The position numbers and the translations under genes are program-made. The notes under the pieces are model-generated. The model was not told the DNA's origin, ran no database searches, and was given only the letters and a program-made list of their open reading frames with translations. A DNA stretch of 47,007 nt from a virus. Location: the IMG/VR virus record IMGVR_UViG_3300031772_004387, positions 1 through 47,007 of that record. One strand, 5' to 3'. This document shows, piece by piece, positions 34,495-40,869 of this stretch; positions within the stretch are counted from its first letter, which is position 1; the number at the start of each line of letters is the position of its first letter.

Positions 34495-34523
34495 AAGATA
34501 TCCCTTTGATCCGGTTTTGTCAA
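34495..34523 (-). promoter_or_regulatory. Sigma70-type promoter of the late unit
   Basis: Minus strand: TTGACA (34523-34518), a 17-bp spacer, TATCTT (34500-34495). The normal 6-8 nt distance from the -10 box puts the start site on or beside the A of ATG 34488. It is divergent from the promoter at 34610-34638, with an AT-rich 86-bp stretch between them. Confidence 0.75.
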
Positions 34524-34609
34524 TGCTTTTTTATTTACGTTAAATACGCATTATTTTATAATATTTATAAGTCTTTTGTTTTGTGCGTGAACAAAGTTAT
34601 AGATTCTTC

Positions 34610-34638
34610 TTGACATTGACAGCTTGTTGTTATATATT
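34610..34638 (+). promoter_or_regulatory. Sigma70-type promoter of the plus-strand early unit
   Basis: TTGACA (34610-34615), a 17-bp spacer, TATATT (34633-34638). Its upstream part ATTCTTCTTGACATTG is identical over 16 bp to the minus-strand promoter at 4209-4181. The predicted start site falls at about 34646, where an ATG begins. Confidence 0.82.
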
Positions 34639-34645
34639 ACATACC

Positions 34646-34771
34646 ATGAAACAAGGCTATTACACTTCTTCTCTTCTTTCTCATCAGACGGCGGGGGCGC
34701 GCTTCGCGCGTCTCCGTCCCACCTTCTTCATTCAATCAGCAGTTTCTGCAAGGGGAGATCATGCAGGTTAA
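34646..34771 (+). CDS. Possible leaderless 41-residue leader peptide
   Basis: An open frame starts with the ATG 7 nt after the -10 box (MKQGYYTSSLLSHQ...) and ends at 34771, overlapping the start of the next gene (ATG 34761). It crosses the long GC hairpin at 34690-34718, which supplies the AGARFARLRP segment. Composition is not strongly protein-like, so it may be a regulatory leader peptide whose translation opens or closes the hairpin, or simply untranslated leader. No function is assigned. Confidence 0.35.
   Translation: MKQGYYTSSLLSHQTAGARFARLRPTFFIQSAVSARGDHAG
34690..34718 (+). promoter_or_regulatory. Long leader hairpin of the early unit
   Basis: GGCGGGGGCGCGC (34690-34702), loop TTC, GCGCGTCTCCGTC (34706-34718): 13 pairs, three of them G-U in RNA. 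It lies about 45 nt from the predicted start site and upstream of the ribosome site of the gene at 34761. No T-run follows, so it is a stability or attenuation element rather than a plain terminator. Confidence 0.6.
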
Positions 34772-34943
34772 AATCGTTATGAGCTTTGATACGGCTTTTC
34801 AAGCACATTGTTTGCTGAAAGCTTTGGCTGATAATTTAACGGTAGCAGTAAACGTCATGCGTGAGAGATCAGAACCAAACCAGCAACTATCATCAGACAT
34901 TCGTAAAGACGGTTGTTCTTGTTCTTTTAATCTTACGAAGTAG
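34761..34943 (+). CDS. Small early protein, unknown
   Basis: The 60-residue product (MQVKIVMSFDTAFQAHCLLKALADN...) reads as alpha/beta with a central helix and a Cys-Ser-Cys near the end (DGCSCSFNLTK). AAGGGGAGA lies 5-6 nt before ATG 34761. No family is recognised. It is the first well-supported gene of the plus-strand unit, where host-takeover genes are usual. Confidence 0.6.
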   Translation: MQVKIVMSFDTAFQAHCLLKALADNLTVAVNVMRERSEPNQQLSSDIRKDGCSCSFNLTK

Positions 34944-34953
34944 GGGGCCCCGG

Positions 34954-35127
34954 ATGAAAAACGCGAAAAGCAGGTTTCTGGACAAGCGGGAGGGAGGATG
35001 GCGATTGAGGGACAGGTACGAGGGATTGAAGCATTATCTGGAGCTGGAAACGGTCGAAATATGGCCGAATGAGGATACATACTTGAACGCAAAGGCTTGT
35101 GAGCAGGCCGGTATTGAACGCTCTTAA
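34954..35127 (+). CDS. Small early protein, unknown
   Basis: The 57-residue product is highly charged (MKNAKSRFLDKREGGWRLRDRYEGL...) with a helical first half and no signal or cysteine motif except one C near the end. A GGGGG run lies before ATG 34954; the frame is open upstream to 34861, but that start has no ribosome site and overlaps the previous gene. Function unknown. Confidence 0.55.
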   Translation: MKNAKSRFLDKREGGWRLRDRYEGLKHYLELETVEIWPNEDTYLNAKACEQAGIERS

Positions 35128-35152
35128 CCATCACCAAACAAGGGGAAATAAC

Positions 35153-35473
35153 ATGAAAAACATGAAAGCCATCAGCACGTACACGCAAGAACAGGCTCTT
35201 GATGACGGGAATTTGATCGAGCTGGGTAAATTATCAACCGGTCAAAAGGTCGTCGTCACATCGGCCTTGTTTGAATCTTTCAAGCGCGAAAAAGGGATGC
35301 TGAGCGATGAATCAGCTGCCGAATTGGACAAGCTGATTCAGCACGGGGTTGAAATGCTGAATATACCCGCAATTCAGGATAGCGAATCCATGAAATTACG
35401 CGCAATCGAGCCGAATATCTGGGTTGTCGCGGACGGAAACGGCTTGACGTTCATGAGGCCGGACGATTATTGA
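35153..35473 (+). CDS. DUF6573-like small protein
   Basis: The 106-residue product begins MKNMKAISTYTQEQALDDGNLIELGKL, and the YTxxQALxDGxLxxL pattern is typical of DUF6573-type proteins found on phages and plasmids, whose function is unknown. The rest is helical with a final strand region (AIEPNIWVVADGNGLTFMRPDDY, split). AAGGGGA lies before ATG 35153. It is the last gene before the hairpin at 35485-35545. Confidence 0.65.
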   Translation: MKNMKAISTYTQEQALDDGNLIELGKLSTGQKVVVTSALFESFKREKGMLSDESAAELDKLIQHGVEMLNIPAIQDSESMKLRAIEPNIWVVADGNGLTFMRPDDY

Positions 35474-35484
35474 ACCCCTTGTAA

Positions 35485-35545
35485 CCGCTGGGCGCGCTGC
35501 GCGCGCGCCACGAGCCAGATTAAAGGCGCGTCCAGCGGGTTTTTT
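35485..35545 (+). terminator. Intrinsic terminator with large internal loop
   Basis: CCGCTGGGCGCGC (35485-35497) pairs with GCGCGTCCAGCGG (35526-35538) with one G-U, followed by GTTTTTT. The loop contains more GC-rich sequence able to fold. It lies 12 bp after the stop at 35473 and would end or attenuate the first part of the early unit. Confidence 0.75.
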
Positions 35546-35584
35546 ATATGTTTACGGTTTTTTCAACCTGAAAGGATTTGATCC

Positions 35585-35758
35585 ATGTACGTTATCACAA
35601 ACGATAAAGGGCTTTTCGTTTCAAGATTGCAGAACGGCCACAGTTACACAAAATTCCTGCAGCACGCGAAGCCATACAAAACCATCGAGAAAGCCAAGGC
35701 GGATTTATGCCCTGAGAATGAACACATCCAAACCATTGACGGATTTTTTGAGAGGTAA
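35585..35758 (+). CDS. Small early protein, unknown (57 residues)
   Basis: The product reads MYVITNDKGLFVSRLQNGHS... ending DGFFER. It has an N-terminal strand pair and a lysine-rich helix (KPYKTIEKAKADL), a layout like small phage proteins of unknown role. AAAGGATTT lies before ATG 35585. A further small gene starts 3 bp after its stop, so the two are coupled. Confidence 0.65.
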   Translation: MYVITNDKGLFVSRLQNGHSYTKFLQHAKPYKTIEKAKADLCPENEHIQTIDGFFER

Positions 35759-35761
35759 ACT

Positions 35762-35941
35762 ATGAGCCTTAAATCAACCATCGAAAAGAATGAGCGTATC
35801 TATCAGCTTGAAAACGCGCTCCGGGATAGTCTCGCAACCATAGAAATCTTTTACAGCCATTACGACGAAAAGCTCACTGAGGGGGAATCGCAAATGATTC
35901 GGCACTCTATCGCGCTTTCCCGTAAAACCTTGGAGGGATAG
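35762..35941 (+). CDS. Small helical early protein, unknown (59 residues)
   Basis: The product (MSLKSTIEKNERIYQLENALRDS...) is two helices joined by a YSHYDEKLTEGES turn, acidic-basic mixed, with no motif recognised. The start is 3 bp after the previous stop, with GAGAGGT overlapping that stop as ribosome site. The next gene starts 2 bp after its stop. Confidence 0.65.
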   Translation: MSLKSTIEKNERIYQLENALRDSLATIEIFYSHYDEKLTEGESQMIRHSIALSRKTLEG

Positions 35942-35943
35942 CT

Positions 35944-36132
35944 GTGAGTTCTCCAAAATACCGTATCAGCTCAAGCGCTGAGGGTTTCGGCTGCTATTTC
36001 GTAGAGGAATTGAAACCCAAGGCCGGACATGAAGCATACGACGAAATTCATCCTCTTGAAAAAGAGGAAGAAATCAGAAAATGCCTCCAAGAGGCGCTTA
36101 ATAATTTTGATTCTTGGAGACTCAGACAATAA
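35944..36132 (+). CDS. Small early protein with GTG start, unknown
   Basis: The 62-residue product (MSSPKYRISSSAEGFGCYFVEELKPK...) has an N-terminal strand region and a Glu/Lys-rich C-terminal helix. The start is GTG 35944, supported by TTGGAGGG 6 nt upstream. It overlaps the RadC-like fragment in another frame from 36029. Confidence 0.6.
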   Translation: MSSPKYRISSSAEGFGCYFVEELKPKAGHEAYDEIHPLEKEEEIRKCLQEALNNFDSWRLRQ

Positions 36133-36322
36133 CCATCCGTCCGGAGAAATCAATCCCAGCGCGGAAGATCGGGCGATTACCCTGCAAATGACCGAGGCGG
36201 GAAAGTTGCTTGGGATCCCCGTGCTGGATCACGTCATCGTAAACACGGAACCGGAGGGGGATCTTTTCGAACCGAAAATCCGTTTCTACTCATTCGCAGA
36301 AAAAGGACTCATAAAACCATAA
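36029..36322 (+). CDS. Truncated RadC/JAB-domain protein
   Basis: Residues 35-95 of this 97-residue frame match the C-terminal half of RadC: NNHPSGEINPSAEDRAIT, KLLGIPVLDHVIV and FYSFAEKGLI. The usual motif HxHPSG(x)nS/PS(x)nD would chelate a metal, but the first histidine is replaced by asparagine (N-N-H-P-S-G) and the N-terminal half of the domain is missing. The first 30 residues overlap the previous gene in another frame, so translation may begin later (TTG near 36101). It is either a degraded gene or a minimal protein without the full active site. Confidence 0.55.
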   Translation: MKHTTKFILLKKRKKSENASKRRLIILILGDSDNNHPSGEINPSAEDRAITLQMTEAGKLLGIPVLDHVIVNTEPEGDLFEPKIRFYSFAEKGLIKP

Positions 36323-36340
36323 ATAACAGGAGGAGCACCG

Positions 36341-36580
36341 ATGGAGTCAAGCATCAATGAAACGGGGGACAAGTTGACGTTGATCGTCCCGATTGACAAG
36401 TACGGAAAACCCTCAAAAAGCGGCCGGTCGATGATACACTACATGACCGAAACGGGAAAGTGGGACACACTTGCGGCCACCCTGGGGGGAGGAACCCTGA
36501 ACGCCAAGGTCACAATAGCCCGCTTCGAGCCGAGGAAACCACGGCAGACGGCAGCGGAGCAGGAACACGAGCCAGCGTAA
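36341..36580 (+). CDS. Small early protein sharing its C-terminus with the next gene
   Basis: The 79-residue product has a beta-rich N-terminus (KLTLIVPIDKYGKPSKSGRS) and ends with LNAKVTIARFEPRKPR, almost the same as LNAKVTIAAFEPRTPR at the end of the protein encoded at 36614. A strong AGGAGGAG site precedes ATG 36341. Function unknown; the shared tail suggests a common partner or a duplication. Confidence 0.7.
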   Translation: MESSINETGDKLTLIVPIDKYGKPSKSGRSMIHYMTETGKWDTLAATLGGGTLNAKVTIARFEPRKPRQTAAEQEHEPA

Positions 36581-36613
36581 AAAGTCCCCAAAAAAAGAGA
36601 AAGGAGCATGGAG

Positions 36614-37258
36614 ATGTTAATATTTTTGAAAGACGAAAACGAGGAATGGGAACGCCATGAGGGAAGTTTGACCGATTTAAAATCCGCACTCGACAAGCGA
36701 AATATCAGCATCGGCGACAGGGCCAGCATCGGCGACTGGGCCAGCATCGGCGACTGGGCCAGCATCGGCGACTGGGCCCGCATCGGCGCAGGGGCCCGCA
36801 TCGGCGCAGGGGCCCGCATCGGCGACTGGGCCAGCATCGGCGACTGGGCCCGCATCGGCGCAGGGGCCCGCATCGGCGACTGGGCCCGCATCGGCGACTG
36901 GGCCCGCATCGGCGCAGGGGCCCGCATCGGCGCAGGGGCCAGCATCGGCGCAGGGGCCCGCATCGAAAAAACATACGATGCCCTTGTTGTGGGACCAATT
37001 GGATCGCGTAACGCATACACCACGTTTTTCCGCTCAAAAGAAGGAATCGCCGTAAATTGTGGCTGCTGGGCTGGGATGATTGCGGAATTCCGTCAGCGTG
37101 TCACTGATACCCACAAGGGCAATGCACACGAAATAGTCTATCTTGCCGCATGCGACTACGCAGAGGCCGTTATCCTCAACGCCAAGGTAACAATCGCCGC
37201 ATTCGAGCCGCGCACGCCGAGAAAGCCGGACGTGCCCGAGAATGACGGCGGAATCTGA
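36614..37258 (+). CDS. Hexapeptide-repeat (left-handed beta-helix-like) early protein
   Basis: The 214-residue product has an alpha/beta N-terminus (1-30), 14 perfect-length hexapeptides IG(D/A)(W/G)A(S/R) at residues 33-116, and a C-terminal alpha/beta domain with cysteines (VNCGCWAGMIAEF, AACDYAEAVI) ending in the tail shared with the preceding gene. I-x-x-x-A-x hexapeptides form the left-handed beta helix of acyltransferase-type proteins, here about 4-5 turns. No catalytic histidine is seen within the repeats, so it may be a structural scaffold or a DNA-mimic-like rod. AAGGAG 7 nt upstream favours ATG 36614 over ATG 36608. Confidence 0.75.
   Translation: MLIFLKDENEEWERHEGSLTDLKSALDKRNISIGDRASIGDWASIGDWASIGDWARIGAGARIGAGARIGDWASIGDWARIGAGARIGDWARIGDWARIGAGARIGAGASIGAGARIEKTYDALVVGPIGSRNAYTTFFRSKEGIAVNCGCWAGMIAEFRQRVTDTHKGNAHEIVYLAACDYAEAVILNAKVTIAAFEPRTPRKPDVPENDGGI
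36710..36961 (+). repeat. Fourteen tandem 18-bp repeats in a coding region
   Basis: Exactly 14 units of 18 bp, built from ATCGGCGACTGGGCC(A/C)GC and ATCGGCGCAGGGGCCCGC variants in mixed order. The units are nearly identical at the DNA level, not just in protein, so the array expanded recently or is kept homogeneous by recombination. All changes in unit number keep the frame. Confidence 0.95.
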
Positions 37259-37312
37259 AAGGAAGGAAAGGAGTTGGGAATAGCATGATTTAATAATCAA
37301 GGAGTACTGATC

Positions 37313-37513
37313 ATGTGGAAACCGAAAATCGTTATCGTCACGGAGGGCGGGAAGGTGGTCCAAGGGTTCACTCAAAACAAGAATGCCGGACAGATAGAGG
37401 TACTGGAAGCGTCAGGAACGACATACTATGAGCGAATCAAAGAAGTCCGACAGACCATGCATCCGGCGCAGGTCCGCGCGTGGACAATCAAGGAAGGGGA
37501 TAAAAAGCCATGA
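37313..37513 (+). CDS. Small early protein, unknown (66 residues)
   Basis: The product (MWKPKIVIVTEGGKVVQGFTQNK...) starts with a beta strand and ends in a basic helical tail. AAGGAGTACTGATC precedes ATG 37313. It overlaps the next gene by 4 bp (ATGA). No family recognised. Confidence 0.65.
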   Translation: MWKPKIVIVTEGGKVVQGFTQNKNAGQIEVLEASGTTYYERIKEVRQTMHPAQVRAWTIKEGDKKP

Positions 37514-37860
37514 ACGAAACACAGCTGTTGAATCGGAAACAAAGGATTGAAAAACAGTTCAGGGAACCCTTTGTATCTTCAAAGCTCTCGAAGGATGCGA
37601 TCAGGCACATCAACAGGGCTCATAAGAAATACGAGCTCGGCAAAGCAAAGGATTTTTTCGAAATCACTCCGGAAATGGTGGCGTATCTGGATGTCTACCT
37701 TGGGAGGGATCTCATCCGCTTCACCAAGGAAGCACAGCACATCTTCAAGCTGGACAACAACCAAGGCTACATGCTCTTGATGACATGGGCAAACGATCGG
37801 TTCCGGAAGTACGGCAATCCCACGGTGAATAATCTACTGCCAATCACTCACCTACCATAA
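37510..37860 (+). CDS. Helical early protein, unknown
   Basis: The 116-residue product is helical and charged (KDAIRHINRAHKKYELGKAKDFFE, then LDVYLGRDLIRFTKEAQHIF) with no cysteine or catalytic motif. It is coupled to the previous gene by an ATGA overlap and is followed by the hairpin at 37867-37936. Function unknown. Confidence 0.65.
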   Translation: MNETQLLNRKQRIEKQFREPFVSSKLSKDAIRHINRAHKKYELGKAKDFFEITPEMVAYLDVYLGRDLIRFTKEAQHIFKLDNNQGYMLLMTWANDRFRKYGNPTVNNLLPITHLP

Positions 37861-37866
37861 ACCAAA

Positions 37867-37936
37867 GGCGCCGGGGCTCGGCTCGGATAAGCTGGCCCTT
37901 TGATGTGCTGGGTTCCGGCGCCGGAAAGGATTTTTT
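37867..37936 (+). terminator. Structured intergenic region ending in a T-run, probable terminator
   Basis: GGCGCCGG (37867-37874) can pair with CCGGCGCC (37915-37922). TTCCGGCGCCGGAA (37913-37926) is itself a perfect palindrome, followed by AGGA and six Ts. It lies 6 bp after a stop codon. The long arm-to-arm distance and the extra spacing before the Ts make it an unusual terminator or a partial attenuator before the HNH gene. Confidence 0.5.
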
Positions 37937-37997
37937 ATACATTCTTCGTTTAGATTTGAATTAATTTCTCTTTATCTTATCCAAAAGGAGAATGCCC

Positions 37998-38516
37998 ATG
38001 AAACCAAACCCGCCACTTTACTGCGCATCGTGTAAAATAAGAATTCCGAACAGAGCCGACAGATTAATACGTTATTGTAAAAAATGTTTTTTAGAACTCC
38101 GCTGCAAAAACTGCGGCCAAATTTTACCAAAAAATAAATCTCATAAATGCCGATCTGTTGATTTGATTAAGAATAGGTTATGTTTGAAGTGTGGGAAAAA
38201 CCTTCGCTATGATGGCTGGGAACGATACAGCAAAATATGTTCACAATGCGGAAAAAAGAAATTTAGGCAGCATGAACGGGAAAGGCGCAAAGAATTGAGA
38301 TTATTATTTGGAGGAAAATGTCAAATCTGTGGGTATAATAAATGTGCCGACGCTCTTCATTTCCATCATAAAAATTCAAAAGAGAAATATATTTGGAACG
38401 TTAAAGGCAAAGGCGGAGCATCCATTAGGGAAGTGAAAAAATATCCCGAAAGATTCCTCCTTTTATGCGCTAATTGTCATATAGGACTTCATAGCAAAGA
38501 AAGGAAAATAGAATGA
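37998..38516 (+). CDS. HNH endonuclease with zinc-ribbon N-terminus
   Basis: This is a likely nicking or double-strand homing-type nuclease. The 172-residue product has paired cysteines at 9/12 (CASC), 27/30, 36/39, 62/65 (CLKC) and 81/84 (CSQC) giving two or more zinc ribbons, then an HNH core: CQIC at 108-111, the ALHFHHKNS histidines 121-124, and LCANCHIGLH at 157-165. It is clearly more AT-rich than its neighbours. AAGGAG 7 nt upstream selects ATG 37998 over 37992. Free-standing HNH genes of this type often move between phages. Confidence 0.85.
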   Translation: MKPNPPLYCASCKIRIPNRADRLIRYCKKCFLELRCKNCGQILPKNKSHKCRSVDLIKNRLCLKCGKNLRYDGWERYSKICSQCGKKKFRQHERERRKELRLLFGGKCQICGYNKCADALHFHHKNSKEKYIWNVKGKGGASIREVKKYPERFLLLCANCHIGLHSKERKIE

Positions 38517-38845
38517 ATCGACAAATTATTTATTTACAAAAAAACAATAAATCGGTTGTTTTTGCTGATAAAATTATATTACCTCGATCTTCTCGGCTCC
38601 TGAGAAATCATTCTGAAAATTTTGGATGGGGGGATTGCGGTTCCGGACCAGCTCAACTCGCTCTCGCCCTGCTGATGGAATTCTCCGGACAGAGAAAGTT
38701 CTGGTGCCTGCAGAATTACCAGCAATTCAAGGTGGATGTGATCGCCCTGCTGCCGGATGGTGACGCGCAGCTGCCCATCAGCGTCATCAAGAAGTGGGTG
38801 GCAGATCACCTGGTCAAGGAGGGGCCGGGTCTGAAACCAATCTGA
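38513..38845 (+). CDS. DUF6166-like protein
   Basis: The 110-residue product contains ENFGWGDCGSGPAQLALALL (residues 36-55), the signature of DUF6166-type phage proteins of unknown function. The first half is AT-rich like the HNH gene it overlaps by 4 bp (ATGA); the second half has the composition of the rest of the phage. It is the last gene of the plus-strand unit. Confidence 0.7.
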   Translation: MNRQIIYLQKNNKSVVFADKIILPRSSRLLRNHSENFGWGDCGSGPAQLALALLMEFSGQRKFWCLQNYQQFKVDVIALLPDGDAQLPISVIKKWVADHLVKEGPGLKPI

Positions 38846-38870
38846 AAGCATTCCGACAGAGGGAAAGAAA

Positions 38871-38900
38871 AAAAGCCGTCCGATATTCAGGACGGCTTTT
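38871..38900. terminator. Bidirectional intrinsic terminator between convergent units
   Basis: AAAAGCCGTCC (38871-38881), an 8-nt loop, GGACGGCTTTT (38890-38900), with A-rich sequence on the left and T on the right. It serves both the plus-strand unit (last stop 38845) and the minus-strand unit (last stop 38916). Confidence 0.9.
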
Positions 38901-38915
38901 TATTGGGAGAGGAAT

Positions 38916-39233
38916 TCAGGGCGGATCTTCCGCTTTTTGCTCTGCATCATACAGCTCTTCGTTGTACAGCGTCTCATAAATCATGTCACGCCGGAAGATG
39001 CAGGTCCGCGGGCGCATCGCGGTTATAAAACATTCGTACATCCCGAGCATGGTTAAATATTCTTTCAGCTTTTGGACCTGCGCCAACAACAAAACCAGGT
39101 TAGTGCCAGGGTGTTCGTGTTTTTCCTCGCTGGTCTGAATCATGGTGATCACTTCCTCAATCAGCATCATCAATAGGTTCTTCCAAAGACCGCGCGCGAT
39201 CAGGTCCTTGGCTTCGTCCTCGGTCGGGATCAT
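38916..39233 (-). CDS. Small protein, unknown, last gene of the replication unit
   Basis: The 105-residue product is helical (DEAKDLIARGLWKNLLMMLIEE, then LVLLLAQVQKLKEYLTMLGM), with two cysteines in the middle and an acidic C-terminus. It overlaps the previous gene by 4 bp (ATGA). No domain is recognised. Confidence 0.65.
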   Translation of the reverse strand: MIPTEDEAKDLIARGLWKNLLMMLIEEVITMIQTSEEKHEHPGTNLVLLLAQVQKLKEYLTMLGMYECFITAMRPRTCIFRRDMIYETLYNEELYDAEQKAEDPP

Positions 39234-39895
39234 TCCTCATACCCCTCGACGCCGGGGATCCCGAGATCCTTCCCTTTGACCGTGCGCGCCAGCTGGTTCA
39301 GTTTGGCTATTTCGATGGAAGCATACCCACGAAAGTTCGCAACCTCAGCCAGAGCTCCGTAAAACTTACTGGCATCCACCACCCTCGCGAACCACTTCTT
39401 CCCGAACGTTCGCTGATCCAGCTTCGGGCCAGCTGCCGGCGCCGGGACCGTCTCGGCCGCCCGGGTTATTACCGTTTCCGCTTCCTCGGTCTTGCCTTCC
39501 CTCTCGAGAGCTGCCGCCTCCGCCAGGCGTTTGTCCTGGAGGTCTTGGGCTGCCTTTAGACGCTTAGTTTCCTGCTCTTGCTGATATCCCTTCATCGTGG
39601 ATTCCAGCTTTTTTTTGAGCATTTCCAAAGGTTCCTTGGCCATCCGGATTCTTTCGTACAGCGCGTCCAGGGCTTCTCGAAGGGGCTTCCGAATTGGATC
39701 CGAGTCGAGATCGACCTGCTTGATATGGGCCTTACATTCTTCCCACAGTCCGCGCGCGGACTTCAGTTCCTCGTCATTCGAGATCACGATCGTCTGGTGA
39801 TCCGACACAAACACCGTGACCGCGGCCTCGATCGAGTCCAGAGCCGCTTTGTCAAAAGGGATCAACTCGGGGTTTCCTGGCATTACATCGTCCAT
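39230..39895 (-). CDS. Coiled-coil early protein, unknown (recombination-accessory-like)
   Basis: The 221-residue product has a helical N-terminus (25-60), a long coiled coil (75-140, DALYERIRMAKEPLEMLKKKLES to KRLAEAAALEREGKTEE, split), and a C-terminal globular part (165-221) with TFGKKWFARVVDASKFYGALA. This layout is widespread among phage proteins beside recombinases and exonucleases whose role is unproven. AAAGGCGGAAAC precedes ATG 39895. Coupled to the next gene by ATGA. Confidence 0.7.
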   Translation of the reverse strand: MDDVMPGNPELIPFDKAALDSIEAAVTVFVSDHQTIVISNDEELKSARGLWEECKAHIKQVDLDSDPIRKPLREALDALYERIRMAKEPLEMLKKKLESTMKGYQQEQETKRLKAAQDLQDKRLAEAAALEREGKTEEAETVITRAAETVPAPAAGPKLDQRTFGKKWFARVVDASKFYGALAEVANFRGYASIEIAKLNQLARTVKGKDLGIPGVEGYEE

Positions 39896-39911
39896 GTTTC
39901 CGCCTTTCTGG

Positions 39912-40055
39912 TTAATTATTGAATTCCTTCAAACGTTCATTGAGCCGGTCTATTAAGGCACGAAGAACGCGCCTTGCGGTTGCCTTCTGATACATCAGGT
40001 GGATAAATTCAAGCAGGGAATCGGCCATGCCTTTACCGGCAGAATTTCCTCTCAC
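39912..40055 (-). CDS. 47-residue protein with GTG start
   Basis: GTG 40055 overlaps the resolvase stop (GTGA) and has GAGGAGG 5-6 nt upstream, so the overlap architecture supports it strongly. The product reads VRGNSAGKGMADSLLEFIH... and ends NERLKEFNN; it is basic and helical. An internal ATG at 40028 is possible. No function can be assigned. It fills the space between the resolvase and the coiled-coil gene. Confidence 0.7.
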   Translation of the reverse strand: MRGNSAGKGMADSLLEFIHLMYQKATARRVLRALIDRLNERLKEFNN

Positions 40056-40534
40056 CCCAGCCTCCTCGATCCGAAGATCGAAATACAAATCGCCGCCGCA
40101 ATATCGCCGGTGAGCACCTTGTTGTGGCCCAACTCGAGCAGGTCCGGCTTGTAGTATTTCGCGATGTTCAGGTACATGGGTTGCGCGATTGTTTTCAGGG
40201 TGCCAATGCGGATGTTAAAGCTCCAGGTCCATTCATTGTACTTCGTGAAGAAAACGGGGATCTTCGGCACAAAACAGATCCGCAGCGCGCCGGCGACCAG
40301 GGCCATCTGTTCCATGACCACGGTATTCCCGGGGTGCCCGGTTTCGATGTAGACAGCCTGAACGCGGCTGAAATATTTCGCGTTCTCGAAAGTCTGATAG
40401 ACATGGCCGAATTCCAGATTTTTCCCGGGCGGGAGGATGCCGACTTCATGGCACTTCTCGCCGTCTGATATCGCCCAGGCGATCGGCTTCGCCCAGCCCG
40501 GATCGAACCCAAGGACGATTTGGCCGGGATTCAT
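40052..40534 (-). CDS. RuvC-like Holliday junction resolvase
   Basis: This nuclease would cut branched DNA before packaging. The 160-residue product has an RNase H fold with acidic residues at the RuvC positions: D11 in VLGFDPGWAK, E64 in VYIETGHPGN, and H137/D144 in GHNKVLTGDIAAAIC. Length matches RuvC. It overlaps the previous and the next genes by 4 bp. Divergence from cellular RuvC is marked, so phage-type resolvase is the safer name. Confidence 0.8.
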   Translation of the reverse strand: MNPGQIVLGFDPGWAKPIAWAISDGEKCHEVGILPPGKNLEFGHVYQTFENAKYFSRVQAVYIETGHPGNTVVMEQMALVAGALRICFVPKIPVFFTKYNEWTWSFNIRIGTLKTIAQPMYLNIAKYYKPDLLELGHNKVLTGDIAAAICISIFGSRRLG

Positions 40535-40869
40535 GTGAAGATTGCCCGGATAAACAGGAACAACAGGATCCCGCCGGCGCCGCAGATCACGTCCCCGTAG
40601 CTGAATCCTCGGGGGTCGAAAATCCTGCGGTCCACAAAACGAAGAAAACCGGGGGCATGAAGGAAACCAAAATGTGAAGTCGTGACAATGAAATATTCAA
40701 GCGATGATCTCCCCAACGCATACGCGGTGTCCAGAAGCTCCCACACCACCACAAGCACAAACGCCGCGGCAGGTCCCCAAATCCAAGCCAGCAACGCCGG
40801 GCCGAAGAAGTGAACCCACGACCACCGATCGAAGTTTTCTTGCCACCCGCGAACAATCGGGAAATTCAT
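40531..40869 (-). CDS. Small membrane protein, unknown
   Basis: The 112-residue product starts MNFPIVRGWQENFDRWSWVH and has hydrophobic segments at about 20-50 (FGPALLAWIWGPAAAFVLVVVW, split) and 90-110 (GAGGILLFLFIRAIF). A conserved-looking GDVICGAGG lies before the last span. It starts at ATG 40869 overlapping the previous stop (ATGA); the longer frame to 40980 has no ribosome site. An inner-membrane role is likely. Confidence 0.65.
   Translation of the reverse strand: MNFPIVRGWQENFDRWSWVHFFGPALLAWIWGPAAAFVLVVVWELLDTAYALGRSSLEYFIVTTSHFGFLHAPGFLRFVDRRIFDPRGFSYGDVICGAGGILLFLFIRAIFT

Noticed and set aside
36009-36016. ATTGAAAC on the plus strand
   Set aside because: Only 8 bases, inside a coding sequence, no hairpin; expected about once by chance in a genome of this size.
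37285-37293. Two-codon mini-ORF ATG ATT TAA after an AAAGGAG site
   Set aside because: Too short to call; spacing from the ribosome site is long and no regulatory context is visible.
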